The translations under genes and the position numbers were made by a program. From UBA5239 sp031548025 (lineage in GTDB: Bacteria; Verrucomicrobiota; Lentisphaeria; Victivallales; Victivallaceae): a stretch of 64,000 nucleotides of DNA. The notes under the pieces were generated by a model. That model had not been told where the DNA came from, made no database searches, and saw nothing but the letters and a program-made list of their open reading frames with translations. The stretch spans positions 48,614-112,613 of the forward strand of contig JAVBRM010000074.1 in NCBI GenBank assembly GCA_031548025.1. Direction: 5' to 3'. This document shows, piece by piece, positions 26,477 through 35,143 of this stretch (the stretch's first letter is position 1; each line of letters begins with the position of its first letter).

Positions 26477-26525
26477 ATTCTGTCTCATTCTGTCTTAATT
26501 ATACAGCCGTTTTGTTATTTGTCAA
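26477..26525 (-). promoter_or_regulatory. Consensus promoter and tandem operator of GntR-NamZ operon
   Basis: Minus-strand TTGACA (26525-26520), 16-base spacer, TATAAT (26503-26498). Immediately downstream the 9-mer AGACAGAAT occurs twice (26495-26487 and 26485-26477) at a 10-bp period, a direct-repeat operator over the transcription start. Confidence 0.8.
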
Positions 26526-26546
26526 GAGGCTTGTAGAATAATATTA

Positions 26547-27749
26547 TTATCGTTTCTGTCGAATCGCCAGGTAGAGGAGCGGCGTCAACAGGAAGAAGAT
26601 GATGCCGCTGATGCAAAAGGTCCAGCGGATTCCGTATTGATAAATAACTGCGCCGCTGGCCGCCATGCTGATCAGGATGCCGATCGAACGGAAGCTGGCC
26701 GCGAATCCGAAAACCGCGCCGCGTTTCCGGGCCGGTGTCGCCCGCGAAAGCATGGTTTGAAATACCGGCTCGATCCCCCCGGCCATGAAATAATGAAAAA
26801 AACGGACGGTACCCAGCACCAGAAGCGATGTGGTTATTCCTTGCAACAGCAGCATAATACCTGATCCTATCGCAGCGGGGATCACGATTTTGCCCGGTGG
26901 CAGTTTGTCGCACAGATGCCCCAGCACCAGGCCGGACAGAATTCCGGCCAGGGCGGTTATCGCGCTGATGATTGCCGTCCACTTGGCGGATTCTTCGATG
27001 CCGTTGATTTTTTCCACCAGTAAGGCGATGTATGGGTTTTCGAAATATCGCGCCAGGCCCGTCAGCAACAGGATAAACAGAATACTCCAGGTGTAACGGT
27101 TAAAACGCGGTATGAGTTGCCTGGCCCGGGCGACTTTGCGCAATTTCTGACGCGGAATTCTCCGGGTTTTGTGCGGAATGAAATTGTCTTCGGCAAAGAA
27201 AAAGACCAGAGTCGTGGCTAAAAACAGCATCAACCCGCAGGCGATAAACGACCAGGTATAACCCCATTTGCTGATGATCACGCCGCCGATCATGTAGCCG
27301 GCCATGGTACCACTCCACCAGGCGGAGCTCAAAGTCCCCAGGGCGAAACCGTGACGGTTTTCCGGAGTAGTACTGCAAACCAATGTCTGGGCGGCATTGA
27401 CCGTTCCGGCAAAAGCCCCGACGAAAAAACGCAGGGCTATCAGCAAAGATGCCATCGGCATCAGCGCCATCAGCGGAATCAGGACCGCCGTTACCAGATA
27501 GGCGCGCATCAGCATGAGTTTGCGCCCATAGCGGTCGGCCATACTGCCCCAGACCGGGACGAAAGCGGCATAGCCGAGCTGTCCAGCGAACGCAAACGCC
27601 GCTACCCAGGCCCCTCGCACCGAAATATCGGTGATATTGAAAGCGTCGCGCAAATACAAGGGGATATATGGCAAAATTGCGGCAAACGCCGCTGAACAAA
27701 GAATTTGCGAAAACCATACGATAAAGAGATTCCGCCGCCAACTGATCAT
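26547..27749 (-). CDS. MFS transporter
   Basis: 400 residues with 12 predicted membrane helices. The MFS loop 2-3 signature is visible ('GSMADRYGRKLMLMRAYLV') and repeated in the second half ('GHLCDKLPPGKIVIP'). It is a proton-coupled drug or sugar exporter/importer type; the substrate cannot be told. It is divergent from the LacI-type gene at 27910, with a shared 160-base control region holding inverted motifs, so that regulator may control it. Confidence 0.85.
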   Translation of the reverse strand: MISWRRNLFIVWFSQILCSAAFAAILPYIPLYLRDAFNITDISVRGAWVAAFAFAGQLGYAAFVPVWGSMADRYGRKLMLMRAYLVTAVLIPLMALMPMASLLIALRFFVGAFAGTVNAAQTLVCSTTPENRHGFALGTLSSAWWSGTMAGYMIGGVIISKWGYTWSFIACGLMLFLATTLVFFFAEDNFIPHKTRRIPRQKLRKVARARQLIPRFNRYTWSILFILLLTGLARYFENPYIALLVEKINGIEESAKWTAIISAITALAGILSGLVLGHLCDKLPPGKIVIPAAIGSGIMLLLQGITTSLLVLGTVRFFHYFMAGGIEPVFQTMLSRATPARKRGAVFGFAASFRSIGILISMAASGAVIYQYGIRWTFCISGIIFFLLTPLLYLAIRQKR

Positions 27750-27785
27750 TTTGAAATACTCTCGTTTGTGTTTTGGGATACGGAG

Positions 27786-27882
27786 AATATAGCTGGCAAT
27801 CGGACACGATCAATCATGCCGATGGGCTTTGTGATGAATAAAAATGAATAATTCTTGCAATCGGGTTATCGTGTGTTATGTT
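27786..27882. promoter_or_regulatory. Divergent promoter region between MFS and LacI genes
   Basis: Leftward promoter TTGATC/TATATT (27813-27808, 27791-27786; 16-base spacer) and rightward TTGCAA/TATGTT (27855-27860, 27877-27882; 16). GCAATCGG occurs twice (27796-27803, 27857-27864), and ACACGAT (27804-27810) is the inverse of ATCGTGT (27868-27874), candidate LacI-type sites. Confidence 0.45.
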
Positions 27883-27909
27883 TATCGGAAGCTAAAAAGG
27901 TATTGAATT

Positions 27910-29022
27910 ATGAAGCCGGTTACTTCAACCATGGTCGCTCAAGCCGCCGGAGTCTCGCAGACGACGGTTTCGCGGGTTTTGAATAACAGTTCTCTGGTCG
28001 ACTCACATACCCGGCGCAAGGTGATCCAGATAGCGCGCGAGCTGAATTACCCCTTGGTGCCACAGTCCAAATCCAAGACCATCGGCATCATCATGACCCG
28101 GGAAAGCCCGATTACCAGCTTTTACGCCATGACCATTTCCGCACTCAAAGAGGCGGCCTATCAACGCAATTACCGCCTCGAAATTATCTCCAACAACGAT
28201 CTCAGTATGCTGAATACGCGAACCATCAGCGGGGCAATCGCCATTTCCAACGATGCCACCTTGAATAAACGCTGGAGTGAAACGACTACTTTGCCACTGG
28301 TGCGTTTCGAGTCGAAAAGTTCACATCAGGACAACATATATTCCGTCTATACCGACATGCACCCGCTGATTGTTCAGGTTCTTAATCATTTGATTGAACA
28401 CGGACACCGGCGAATCGCGGTATTTCTGAACGCGCCAAGCATAAATTACGACAATCATATCAAACATACCGGCAAATATTTTATTCGCGAAATGGCCCGG
28501 GCGGGCATTCCGGACCCGGAGCGCTGGATCTTTTTCAAGACCGATGAATCGCTGGACGAACGCTTAGGACGGGTATTGAAACAGAAGCCCACCGCGATGA
28601 TCATTTTTCCCGGCGACCTGGCAATTCAGGTTTGCGGCAAACTCAACGAAGCCGGTTATAAAATTCCCAAAGACATGTCGATCATCTCCCGTGAATACAG
28701 CGGCATTTCCGAATTCTGGCAGCCGCCATTGACCACGATTTGCCCGGATTACGCCAAATTCAGCCATTGCGCCCTGGAACTGCTGGACCAGTTGATCGCC
28801 GGTCAGACCGGGCTCAAAGACATCCCGATCCCCGGAACCTTCATCATCCGCAAATCCGTTTCAAATCATCAGGATTTTGGCCAGTTGGAGGGCCAGCCAG
28901 ACTTCGGTGCTGAGGACCAGGACGAATTGGCTGAGCATCAGGGCCCAGTAAATCCGGCTGACAGTCCGGCCGCTGCGAAACCAGGCCGCGGTCGCCATCA
29001 GCAAATAAATCAGGCCAAGTAA
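27910..29022 (+). CDS. LacI-family transcriptional regulator with antisense-overlapping tail
   Basis: 370 residues. LacI HTH at residues 6-26 ('MVAQAAGVSQTTVSRVLNNSS') and sugar-binding domain ('IGIIMTRESPITSFYAMTIS', 'MSIISREYSGISEFWQPPLTTI'). The natural family end is 'GTFIIRKSV' near residue 318; the remaining ~50 residues are low-similarity sequence read antisense to the membrane protein gene at 28861-29145, so they are likely an accidental extension after loss of the original stop. Divergent from the MFS transporter, its likely target. Confidence 0.85.
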   Translation: MKPVTSTMVAQAAGVSQTTVSRVLNNSSLVDSHTRRKVIQIARELNYPLVPQSKSKTIGIIMTRESPITSFYAMTISALKEAAYQRNYRLEIISNNDLSMLNTRTISGAIAISNDATLNKRWSETTTLPLVRFESKSSHQDNIYSVYTDMHPLIVQVLNHLIEHGHRRIAVFLNAPSINYDNHIKHTGKYFIREMARAGIPDPERWIFFKTDESLDERLGRVLKQKPTAMIIFPGDLAIQVCGKLNEAGYKIPKDMSIISREYSGISEFWQPPLTTICPDYAKFSHCALELLDQLIAGQTGLKDIPIPGTFIIRKSVSNHQDFGQLEGQPDFGAEDQDELAEHQGPVNPADSPAAAKPGRGRHQQINQAK

Positions 29023-29145
29023 CGGGAAAAAAAACTGCATGCGGCCGTTAAGCGTAAAGGCCGCGGCAATGGCGATTGATACCGGAGTATAAAGCAAAAA
29101 CAGGCATGCGGCATGAATCAACCGTACCCTGGTCTTTTTTTTCAT
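28861..29145 (-). CDS. Small membrane protein downstream of mreB
   Basis: 94 residues, three hydrophobic segments (~10-30, 35-54, 64-92) and a basic N-terminus (MKKKTRVRL). Its ATG overlaps the mreB stop (ATGA, 29145-29142), so it is translated with MreB. Not recognised; it occupies the position where mreC normally sits but is far too short and lacks the MreC coiled coil. Its 3' part overlaps the convergent LacI gene by 162 bases. Confidence 0.6.
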   Translation of the reverse strand: MKKKTRVRLIHAACLFLLYTPVSIAIAAAFTLNGRMQFFFPLLGLIYLLMATAAWFRSGRTVSRIYWALMLSQFVLVLSTEVWLALQLAKILMI

Positions 29146-30170
29146 TTGAATAAATGCTCGATTTCCTGAAGCATGATACCGGTGCCGTTGGCGACCGCGT
29201 TCAGCGGTTCTTCGGCAACCAGTACGGGGAGGCTGGTTTCTTCGCTGATGAGTTTATCCAGTCCGGAGAGCATGGCGCCGCCGCCGGCCAGCATAATGCC
29301 GTGGTCGATCAAGTCGGCCGCCAGTTCGGGGGGGCAACGCTCAAGGGTATTGCGGACCGCTTCGATGATGCTGGTCAGGGGTTCCTGCAGGGCTACCCGG
29401 ATTTCACCGCCGGTGATTTTGATGGTCTTCGGCAAGCCGGAGACAAAATCGCGGCCTTTGACCTCGATCTCGACTTCATCGCGGACCGGATAGGCGCTGC
29501 CGATATCGATTTTGATGCGTTCGGCGGTACGTTCCCCGATCAAGAGGTTGTAGACCCGGCGCATATATTGGCTGATCGACATATCCAGTTCATCGCCGCC
29601 CACCCGGACACTGCACGATTCGACAATCCCGGAAAGCGAAATTACCGCCACTTCGGTGGTACCGCCGCCGATATCGACGATCATACTGCCGCTGGGCTCG
29701 GAAACCGGCAAGCCGACCCCGACGGCCGCAGCCATCGGTTCTTCCACCAGCAACGCATACCAGGCACCGGCGCGTTTGGCACTGTCCTTGACCGCGCGGT
29801 TTTCCACTTCGGTAATACCGGACGGTACCGCCACCAGAATGCGGGGCGGAAAAATCCGTTTATGCCAGGGCATCGACTTGATAGCCTTCTGAATAAAATA
29901 ACGCAACATTTCTTCGGTAACTTCAAAGTCGGCGATAACGCCGTCTTTCATCGGGCGGATGGCGCGGATATTGCCGGGAGTACGCCCAAGCATGCGTTTC
30001 GCTTCGATACCGACTTTGATTACTTCGCGGGTGTTTTCCGCGATGGCCACCACAGAAGGTTCGGAGAGGATAATGCCACGCCCGCGAATGAAGACCAGGC
30101 AGTTCGCCGTGCCAAGGTCGATTCCTAAATCTGTCGAAAAGAACCCGATCAGTTTTTCGAGCATCAACAT
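29142..30170 (-). CDS. mreB: Rod-shape-determining actin homologue MreB
   Basis: 342 residues, normal length. Actin-fold phosphate and adenosine motifs: 'DLGIDLGTANCLVF', 'MIVDIGGGTTEVAVISL', 'IMLAGGGAMLSGLDKLI', and the MreB membrane/polymer segment 'GRTPGNIRAIRPMKDGVIADFEVTE'. It forms filaments under the inner membrane that direct wall elongation. The classical mreC-mreD neighbours are absent; a 94-residue membrane protein follows with an ATGA overlap. The RodZ-like partner is encoded 8 kb away at 20309. Confidence 0.96.
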   Translation of the reverse strand: MLMLEKLIGFFSTDLGIDLGTANCLVFIRGRGIILSEPSVVAIAENTREVIKVGIEAKRMLGRTPGNIRAIRPMKDGVIADFEVTEEMLRYFIQKAIKSMPWHKRIFPPRILVAVPSGITEVENRAVKDSAKRAGAWYALLVEEPMAAAVGVGLPVSEPSGSMIVDIGGGTTEVAVISLSGIVESCSVRVGGDELDMSISQYMRRVYNLLIGERTAERIKIDIGSAYPVRDEVEIEVKGRDFVSGLPKTIKITGGEIRVALQEPLTSIIEAVRNTLERCPPELAADLIDHGIMLAGGGAMLSGLDKLISEETSLPVLVAEEPLNAVANGTGIMLQEIEHLFK

Positions 30171-30251
30171 TTTCTCGTAATCCTCACATTTCTTTCAATA
30201 CTAAATCTTTTTGATAATTTAACCGACAAATCGGATTTGTCAAAAGCAAAA

Positions 30252-30276
30252 GCCCCGATTTTCGTAAAATCGGGGC
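30252..30276 (-). terminator. Rho-independent terminator after HAD gene
   Basis: GCCCCGATTTT (30252-30262) and AAAATCGGGGC (30266-30276): 11-bp perfect stem, 3-base loop, followed on the minus strand by a T-rich run. Ends the LacI - Gfo/Idh - UPF0489 - HAD transcript. Confidence 0.9.
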
Positions 30277-30297
30277 CTATTGCATTGGAAAACACGA

Positions 30298-31176
30298 TTA
30301 CCAGGAGGGATTCTCCGGAAGAGCCGCCGAAAATTCGCACTTGAGGCTTTCTTCGTATGCTCCGGCATAGGTACCGTTGAAGAAACGGTTCAGACCTTCG
30401 CCGTTGAGCTTGGCCCAGTATTCTTCTTCGCGTCCGGGAATGATCGGGAAGAAAAGAACGCCGTTGGCTTCGGCGGCTTTCTGGTCTCCGGGGGCGTCGC
30501 CGATCATCAGGATCTTGTCCTTGGCGTATTTGCCGACGGCGCAATACGCCAGGTGCTCGGTCTTGGTGCCGTGTTCCTGTCCGCAGATCATTTTCAGGTA
30601 ATGCTCGATGTGGTTTTCTTCCCATTCACGGGCCAGGGCTTCGAGCGGAGTCTGGGAAACCACGATCATATCGGCTTTGTCGATACAGGTGGCGAGGACT
30701 TCGCGGACGCCCGGGAACGGCGGCAGGCCGTAAACCATGTCGGCGATGCGTTCGTTGACTTCGATACTCCAGGCCAGGAGTTTCTTCATTTCTTCGCCGC
30801 CTTCGGCTTCGACTTTGGCTTTCAGCGTGGGATTGCCGAGCTTGGTTTCGGCTTTCAGCCAGGCGTCAAGGGCGGGAGTACCGGCGATCTGCAGATTGCG
30901 GTCCTGGATTTCCTTGCGGGCTTTGCACAATGCGATGGCGCGCTGGACGGCCAGGAAACGGTTGCAGCCGCGGGTTTTGCTGTAAAGATTGACGAATTCC
31001 CAGATTTCGCGGGCATATTTGCTGGCGGCCTGGAGGTTGAAGTGCTTGATGAAGCAGGGACAGAAACATTCTTTCTGCTTGATTTCCATGGAGTCGAAAA
31101 CACAACCGTCGCTATCGAAACCGATGAAGAAATCGTGATGTTTTTCGAGCGTGGTCATTTCTTTGATGTGGTCCAT
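30298..31176 (-). CDS. HAD-superfamily hydrolase
   Basis: 292 residues. HAD motif I 'FIGFDSDGCVFDS' (nucleophile Asp and Asp+2), motif II 'VVSQTP', and motif IV 'ILMIGDAPGDQKAAEANG' are intact, with a helical cap between (~30-170) containing several Cys. A phosphatase of the phosphoglycolate/sugar-phosphate type is likely. It is the last gene before the terminator at 30252; the 86-base gap to the UPF0489 gene holds no obvious promoter, so it may belong to the oxidoreductase operon. Confidence 0.82.
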   Translation of the reverse strand: MDHIKEMTTLEKHHDFFIGFDSDGCVFDSMEIKQKECFCPCFIKHFNLQAASKYAREIWEFVNLYSKTRGCNRFLAVQRAIALCKARKEIQDRNLQIAGTPALDAWLKAETKLGNPTLKAKVEAEGGEEMKKLLAWSIEVNERIADMVYGLPPFPGVREVLATCIDKADMIVVSQTPLEALAREWEENHIEHYLKMICGQEHGTKTEHLAYCAVGKYAKDKILMIGDAPGDQKAAEANGVLFFPIIPGREEEYWAKLNGEGLNRFFNGTYAGAYEESLKCEFSAALPENPSW

Positions 31177-31262
31177 ACTTGATTTTCCCTTTTTGTTGAT
31201 TAATGCGTTCGCGTTATTACTATAGTCCTCAATCCTGAAATATCAAAAGAAAAAATCGGTTT

Positions 31263-31910
31263 TTATACCAATTTGCCGTCGAATGATTTGTGACCTGAGA
31301 TGAGCATCCGCAGTTCGTTCAGGAAATAGGCCGAATCTTTTTGTTCCCAGTCACGGTTCAGGATTTTAACCCAATCGGTTTCGCGGGAAACAGTCAGGCA
31401 CTCGGCATGAGCGGCCAGTTCCAGAAATTCCGCCGGATCCGACGGAAGGACCGAGCGGGCTGTGATGAAGTAATCCAGGTCGATGTCAAGGATATAAGGC
31501 GAAGCCGGGCGTTTTACCGCCAGGCAGCGCTTCAAATACGCGGATTCGAGAACGTTGCCATAATAATCCGCCAGGGTTTCCCGGTTTATGGCGTCCGGAA
31601 ACTCCGGGTAATTGTGAAAACTGACAATCGTTATTCCGGAATGGTAATTCTCCGCATAGTTGACATGCGAAAAAATGACCGAACCGGCAATGATTCCGTG
31701 TTTGAGCGCGTAATCGATGTGCTCGTCGTGGCGCAGCTCCGAACAGGATTTGCCGTCCGACGACAAAACATCGGTATGGTGATCCAGGGTCAGGACATCA
31801 AAAGGGGCGCCGAGACGCTTTCGCTCGGACGCCCATATTTCCAGAACCTGATGGTGCTCCTCCACGATATAAACCGCTTTGGAGCCCCAGTTTGTCCGCT
31901 GATAACTCAG
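31263..31910 (-). CDS. UPF0489 (C5orf22-like) arginase-fold protein
   Basis: About 215 residues. Metal-binding motifs of the UPF0489 family: 'VYIVEEHHQVL', 'DVLTLDHHTDVLSSDG' and 'YILDIDLDYF'. The reaction is not known; the fold resembles arginase/deacetylases. The start is uncertain: no ATG, GTG or TTG lies between the end of the oxidoreductase gene and the first conserved motif, and the best candidate is a CTG at 31910 overlapping the upstream stop as CTGA. Reading further upstream only gives antisense-like arginine-rich sequence. Part of the LacI - Gfo/Idh operon. Confidence 0.65.
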   Translation of the reverse strand: MSYQRTNWGSKAVYIVEEHHQVLEIWASERKRLGAPFDVLTLDHHTDVLSSDGKSCSELRHDEHIDYALKHGIIAGSVIFSHVNYAENYHSGITIVSFHNYPEFPDAINRETLADYYGNVLESAYLKRCLAVKRPASPYILDIDLDYFITARSVLPSDPAEFLELAAHAECLTVSRETDWVKILNRDWEQKDSAYFLNELRMLISGHKSFDGKLV

Positions 31911-33226
31911 AATTTGACCAGCGTTTCGACTTTCACCGGTTCGCCGGTTTTCATCGAGGTGTTGGCGGCAATACCGATCAGGATGGACTTGGCGCCGTCG
32001 AGGCAACCGGCCACATGACCCAGCGGGTCTTCGGTAACGCCGAGGAACAGGTCGTTCAGCAGGCGAACGTCGCCGCCGCCATGCCCGCCGACCGCGCGTT
32101 CATAGGTGATGACCTGGGGTTTGCCCCAATGCGGCTGGAAGATGATTTCCGGAACCATGTCTTTCTTATCGACTTCCAGTTCATGCATGCCGGGCTGGTT
32201 GAAGTCGGCGTGTCCGCCACTGACGTAGGGGGTTTCCACCACGTTGAATTCCAGACGGCCCTTGGTGCCGTTGAAACAGACGCGATAGCCTTCCCACGGG
32301 CTGTGGGCGTTCAGCGAATAAGTCATGATCGCTTTGTTCTTGTAACGGACCATTACGCCCATGTTGTCTTCGATGGAGATGCCGTCGCCGAAAACGCTCT
32401 GGTCGCGGAAGTAGTTGTCTTCTTCTTCAGCTTTGCCGAAATAGAGGCCTTTCAGGCGCTTGTCTTCTTCGGTAACCTTGAGAGCGAACGGATCTTTGGC
32501 GGCGACTTCACTGCCTTTGGCGCGGGAGTAGAACTCGGTAACACCGCGGTTTTCAGCATTTTCCTTGCCGTAGAACAGCAGATCGCCCATGGCGAAAACG
32601 GTTTCCGGGAAGGAGTCGGTCCACCAGTTTACCAGGTCGAAGTGGTGAGTGGACTTGTGAACCATCAGGCCTCCGCTGTTGTTCTTGTTGCGGTGCCAAC
32701 GACGGAAATAGTCCGCGCCGTGAACGGTCGAGAGCAGCCATTCGAAGTGAATGCTGGTGAGGTCGCCGACTATCCCGCTGCGGAGAATTTCTTTGATCTT
32801 GGTGTTACGCGGCGAATAACGGTAGTTGAAAGTAACGGTAACGTTTTTGCCGGTTTTCTTCTGGGTGTCGATGATCTGCTGGCATTTTTCGGCGTCAACG
32901 GTCATCGGTTTCTCGGTGATGACGTCGCAGCCCAGTTCCATGGCGCGGCAGATGTATTTGTGGTGAGTGCGGTCCATCGAGGTGACGATGACGGTGTCCG
33001 GCTTCAGCTCGGCGATCATTTTGTCAAAATCATGAGCCTTGTAGGTCGGCAGGGCTTTGACCTTGTGTTCTTCGACCAGCACCGAGTTCCAGTAATCCAT
33101 ACGGGCCTGGTTGGAGTCGCAGAACGCGAGGAGTTCGCCAGCCTGGGTGTAGTCCTTGATCAACGCCACGATGTACATCGATGAACGGCCGCCGGTTCCT
33201 ACCAGCACAAATTTTTTCTTGCTCAT
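31907..33226 (-). CDS. Gfo/Idh/MocA-family oxidoreductase
   Basis: 439 residues. NAD(P)-binding Rossmann start 'KKFVLVGTGGRSSMYIVAL', the family lysine in 'CDVITEKPMTVDAEKC', and the C-terminal beta-sheet domain with 'MVHKSTHHFDLVNWW' supplying catalytic His. It oxidises or epimerises a sugar, inositol or glycoside at a ring hydroxyl. Lies 24 bases after a LacI-type regulator that probably governs it. Start at ATG 33226 after AGGAG. Confidence 0.9.
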   Translation of the reverse strand: MSKKKFVLVGTGGRSSMYIVALIKDYTQAGELLAFCDSNQARMDYWNSVLVEEHKVKALPTYKAHDFDKMIAELKPDTVIVTSMDRTHHKYICRAMELGCDVITEKPMTVDAEKCQQIIDTQKKTGKNVTVTFNYRYSPRNTKIKEILRSGIVGDLTSIHFEWLLSTVHGADYFRRWHRNKNNSGGLMVHKSTHHFDLVNWWTDSFPETVFAMGDLLFYGKENAENRGVTEFYSRAKGSEVAAKDPFALKVTEEDKRLKGLYFGKAEEEDNYFRDQSVFGDGISIEDNMGVMVRYKNKAIMTYSLNAHSPWEGYRVCFNGTKGRLEFNVVETPYVSGGHADFNQPGMHELEVDKKDMVPEIIFQPHWGKPQVITYERAVGGHGGGDVRLLNDLFLGVTEDPLGHVAGCLDGAKSILIGIAANTSMKTGEPVKVETLVKF

Positions 33227-33250
33227 TTTTATTGTCTCCTTGGATAAAGG

Positions 33251-34207
33251 TTAAACGCTTTCGCGTGGGATGAAACGGGTTGAAAATTCAAACTGCCGCG
33301 GCGGTTCGGGTGAAACCGCCAAGTCGGCAATCTTGACACTGATCTCGGACAACGGATGTGCCACGGTGCTTAGCGCCGGACTGCTGTAATTGCTCAGCGG
33401 ATCGTTGTCGAAACCGATTACCGCGATCTGTTCGGGAATCCGGATGTTATTTTTCCAGCAATATTTCAGAAAACCGTAAGCCATCCGGTCGGTATCGAAG
33501 AATACGGCGTCGAATTTCTGTTCAATCAGAGTATCGCCGATCTCGTACCCAATCTCAAAAGAGGAGTCATCGGTCTTGAAAAAATGATGTTCCACAGTCT
33601 TGTCGTTGAAATCATACAATGCTTTAGCAAAACCTTCAGCACGGCTGCTGATGTTGCCGCAACGGGCAATCCGGCGCCGCCCCCGGCGCAACAGTTCGGT
33701 AACTCCTTCATGAACCCCGATGTTACGGTTGACACTGATGGAATGGTAACCGGCAATGCCATCGATGTCCACAAAAATAAACTGCTGCGGAAACCCCTGC
33801 AAAGTAATATTCGGAATGAAATTGCCGTGCCAGCTCAGGAAAATCACCGTCTGGACCATTCCTGACCACTCCTGCAGGATATTGCGGAGCTCGCCTTCCG
33901 TTTCCGGCATCAGTCCCAGCAAGGGAAAGAAACCGTGTTCATAAAGCTGCTGCTGGATATCGTTGACCTTGCGCATGGCGATATTGGTGCTGCTGTAGGC
34001 GGAACTGAATACTCCGACGAAGTTGGTTCGCTGCAGCCGGAGATTGCGCGCCGCCACATTTGGAGTATAACCCAGACGGTTTGCCAGGTCCTGGATTCTC
34101 TTGCAGAGCTCCGGCTTGACTCCCGGTTGGTTTTTCAAAGCGCGGTTTACAGTCCGGATCGATACTCCGGCCAGCTCCGCGATCTTTTTTAAAGTGACAT
34201 TGCTCAT
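33251..34207 (-). CDS. LacI-family transcriptional regulator
   Basis: 318 residues from the ATG at 34207, 6 bases after AGGA. A TTG at 34219 would add four residues but lies inside the second operator. HTH at residues 3-24 ('VTLKKIAELAGVSIRTVNRA'), hinge 'YTPNVAARNLR', sugar domain with 'AVIGFDNDPLSNYSSPALSTV'. Heads an operon with Gfo/Idh, UPF0489 and HAD genes and very likely autorepresses through the two operators at 34214-34273. Confidence 0.9.
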   Translation of the reverse strand: MSNVTLKKIAELAGVSIRTVNRALKNQPGVKPELCKRIQDLANRLGYTPNVAARNLRLQRTNFVGVFSSAYSSTNIAMRKVNDIQQQLYEHGFFPLLGLMPETEGELRNILQEWSGMVQTVIFLSWHGNFIPNITLQGFPQQFIFVDIDGIAGYHSISVNRNIGVHEGVTELLRRGRRRIARCGNISSRAEGFAKALYDFNDKTVEHHFFKTDDSSFEIGYEIGDTLIEQKFDAVFFDTDRMAYGFLKYCWKNNIRIPEQIAVIGFDNDPLSNYSSPALSTVAHPLSEISVKIADLAVSPEPPRQFEFSTRFIPRESV

Positions 34208-34213
34208 AGTTCC

Positions 34214-34304
34214 TGCCAACGATGGCGAAAATTTTTTAATATCTATTCACAATCATTATTGCCATCGATGGCATATATTATACAACGGATATTTTAATTG
34301 TCAA
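34214..34304 (-). promoter_or_regulatory. Consensus promoter with two LacI-type operators
   Basis: Minus-strand TTGACA (34304-34299), 16-base spacer, TATAAT (34282-34277). TGCCATCGATGGCA (34260-34273) is a perfect 14-bp palindrome with the central CG typical of LacI-family sites at the transcription start. TGCCAACGATGGCG (34214-34227) is a near copy just before the ribosome binding site. Confidence 0.88.
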
Positions 34305-34383
34305 TAGGGTATCATTGGAAAACATCAAATTTTCCGGAGCAGACTGAATTTCTGCGGAAAAAGACTCGAGCAAAAAGAAGAAA

Positions 34384-34424
34384 GCCTCCGGTCCCGAGAG
34401 AATTCGGGGAGAAGGACCGGAGGC
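34384..34424 (-). terminator. Rho-independent terminator after glycine-rich protein gene
   Basis: GCCTCCGGTCC (34384-34394) and GGACCGGAGGC (34414-34424) form an 11-bp perfect stem with a 19-base loop, followed on the minus strand by a T-rich run. Confidence 0.85.
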
Positions 34425-34451
34425 ACAGGGGGGATGGTTTTTTAATTATTT

Positions 34452-34910
34452 TTATTTGGTTTGGCCGCCACCACGCTGACCGCCGCCACGCTGACCGCCA
34501 CCGCCGCCAGGACCGCCGCGACGATTCTGCATCTGCTTCTGGAATTCGCCGCTCTTGATGGATTCGAGGGCGGTGTTGACGGTTTCATCTTTCTTGTCTT
34601 TGAGCTCTTTCAACTGTTCTTCGGCATCTTTGATCCGGATGTCCTGGATTACTCCGAGCTGGGTTTTGATGCTTTCCAACACCTTTTCATCTTTTTCCTT
34701 GTCATAATCCTTGACCAGGCCATTGAGTTTCATGGTGGCTTCGCGAAGCTCTTTGGACATTCTCATACCCATACCGCCGCCACGCGGTGCGAATTCACGC
34801 TTTTCGCCTTGTTTCGGGGGCGGCGGAGGAGCATCATCCTGAGCGGCGAGACTTGAACCCAATCCAATCATTCCGGCACTCAACAACATTACTGCATACT
34901 TACTTACCAT
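34452..34910 (-). CDS. Secreted helical protein with Gly/Arg/Gln-rich tail
   Basis: 152 residues, unrecognised. Signal peptide at 1-23 (cleavage after SLAA), a proline run (QDDAPPPPPKQGEK), a charged helical core (~50-125) resembling Spy/CpxP-type periplasmic proteins in size and pattern, and a tail of RGG and GQRGG repeats (130-152). It stands alone between a terminator and a divergent isomerase gene. Possibly an envelope chaperone-like or nucleic-acid/polyanion-binding protein; unproven. Confidence 0.75.
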   Translation of the reverse strand: MVSKYAVMLLSAGMIGLGSSLAAQDDAPPPPPKQGEKREFAPRGGGMGMRMSKELREATMKLNGLVKDYDKEKDEKVLESIKTQLGVIQDIRIKDAEEQLKELKDKKDETVNTALESIKSGEFQKQMQNRRGGPGGGGGQRGGGQRGGGQTK

Positions 34911-35143
34911 AATCCTTATCTCCTTGTGTTGTGCGGCCTTGGTTTACCGCGTTCTTTCATCAAATAAAACGCCGGGTAAAAAGAAAAATTGTATCATTTG
35001 CAAAAATATTTAAAAAATTATGATATCGGTTCATATCGCAAAAAAAGATTGGACAAAATTAATATTCAATGCCATTTTCCATCCCTCGCATAATATTGTC
35101 CAAGCCGTCAGATTTTCCCGGTGTATATTTAGAGGAAGTGCAG

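Noticed and set aside
31892..33184. 430-codon plus-strand frame opposite the Gfo/Idh gene
   Set aside because: No recognisable motifs or ribosome site; shadow of a clearly conserved oxidoreductase.
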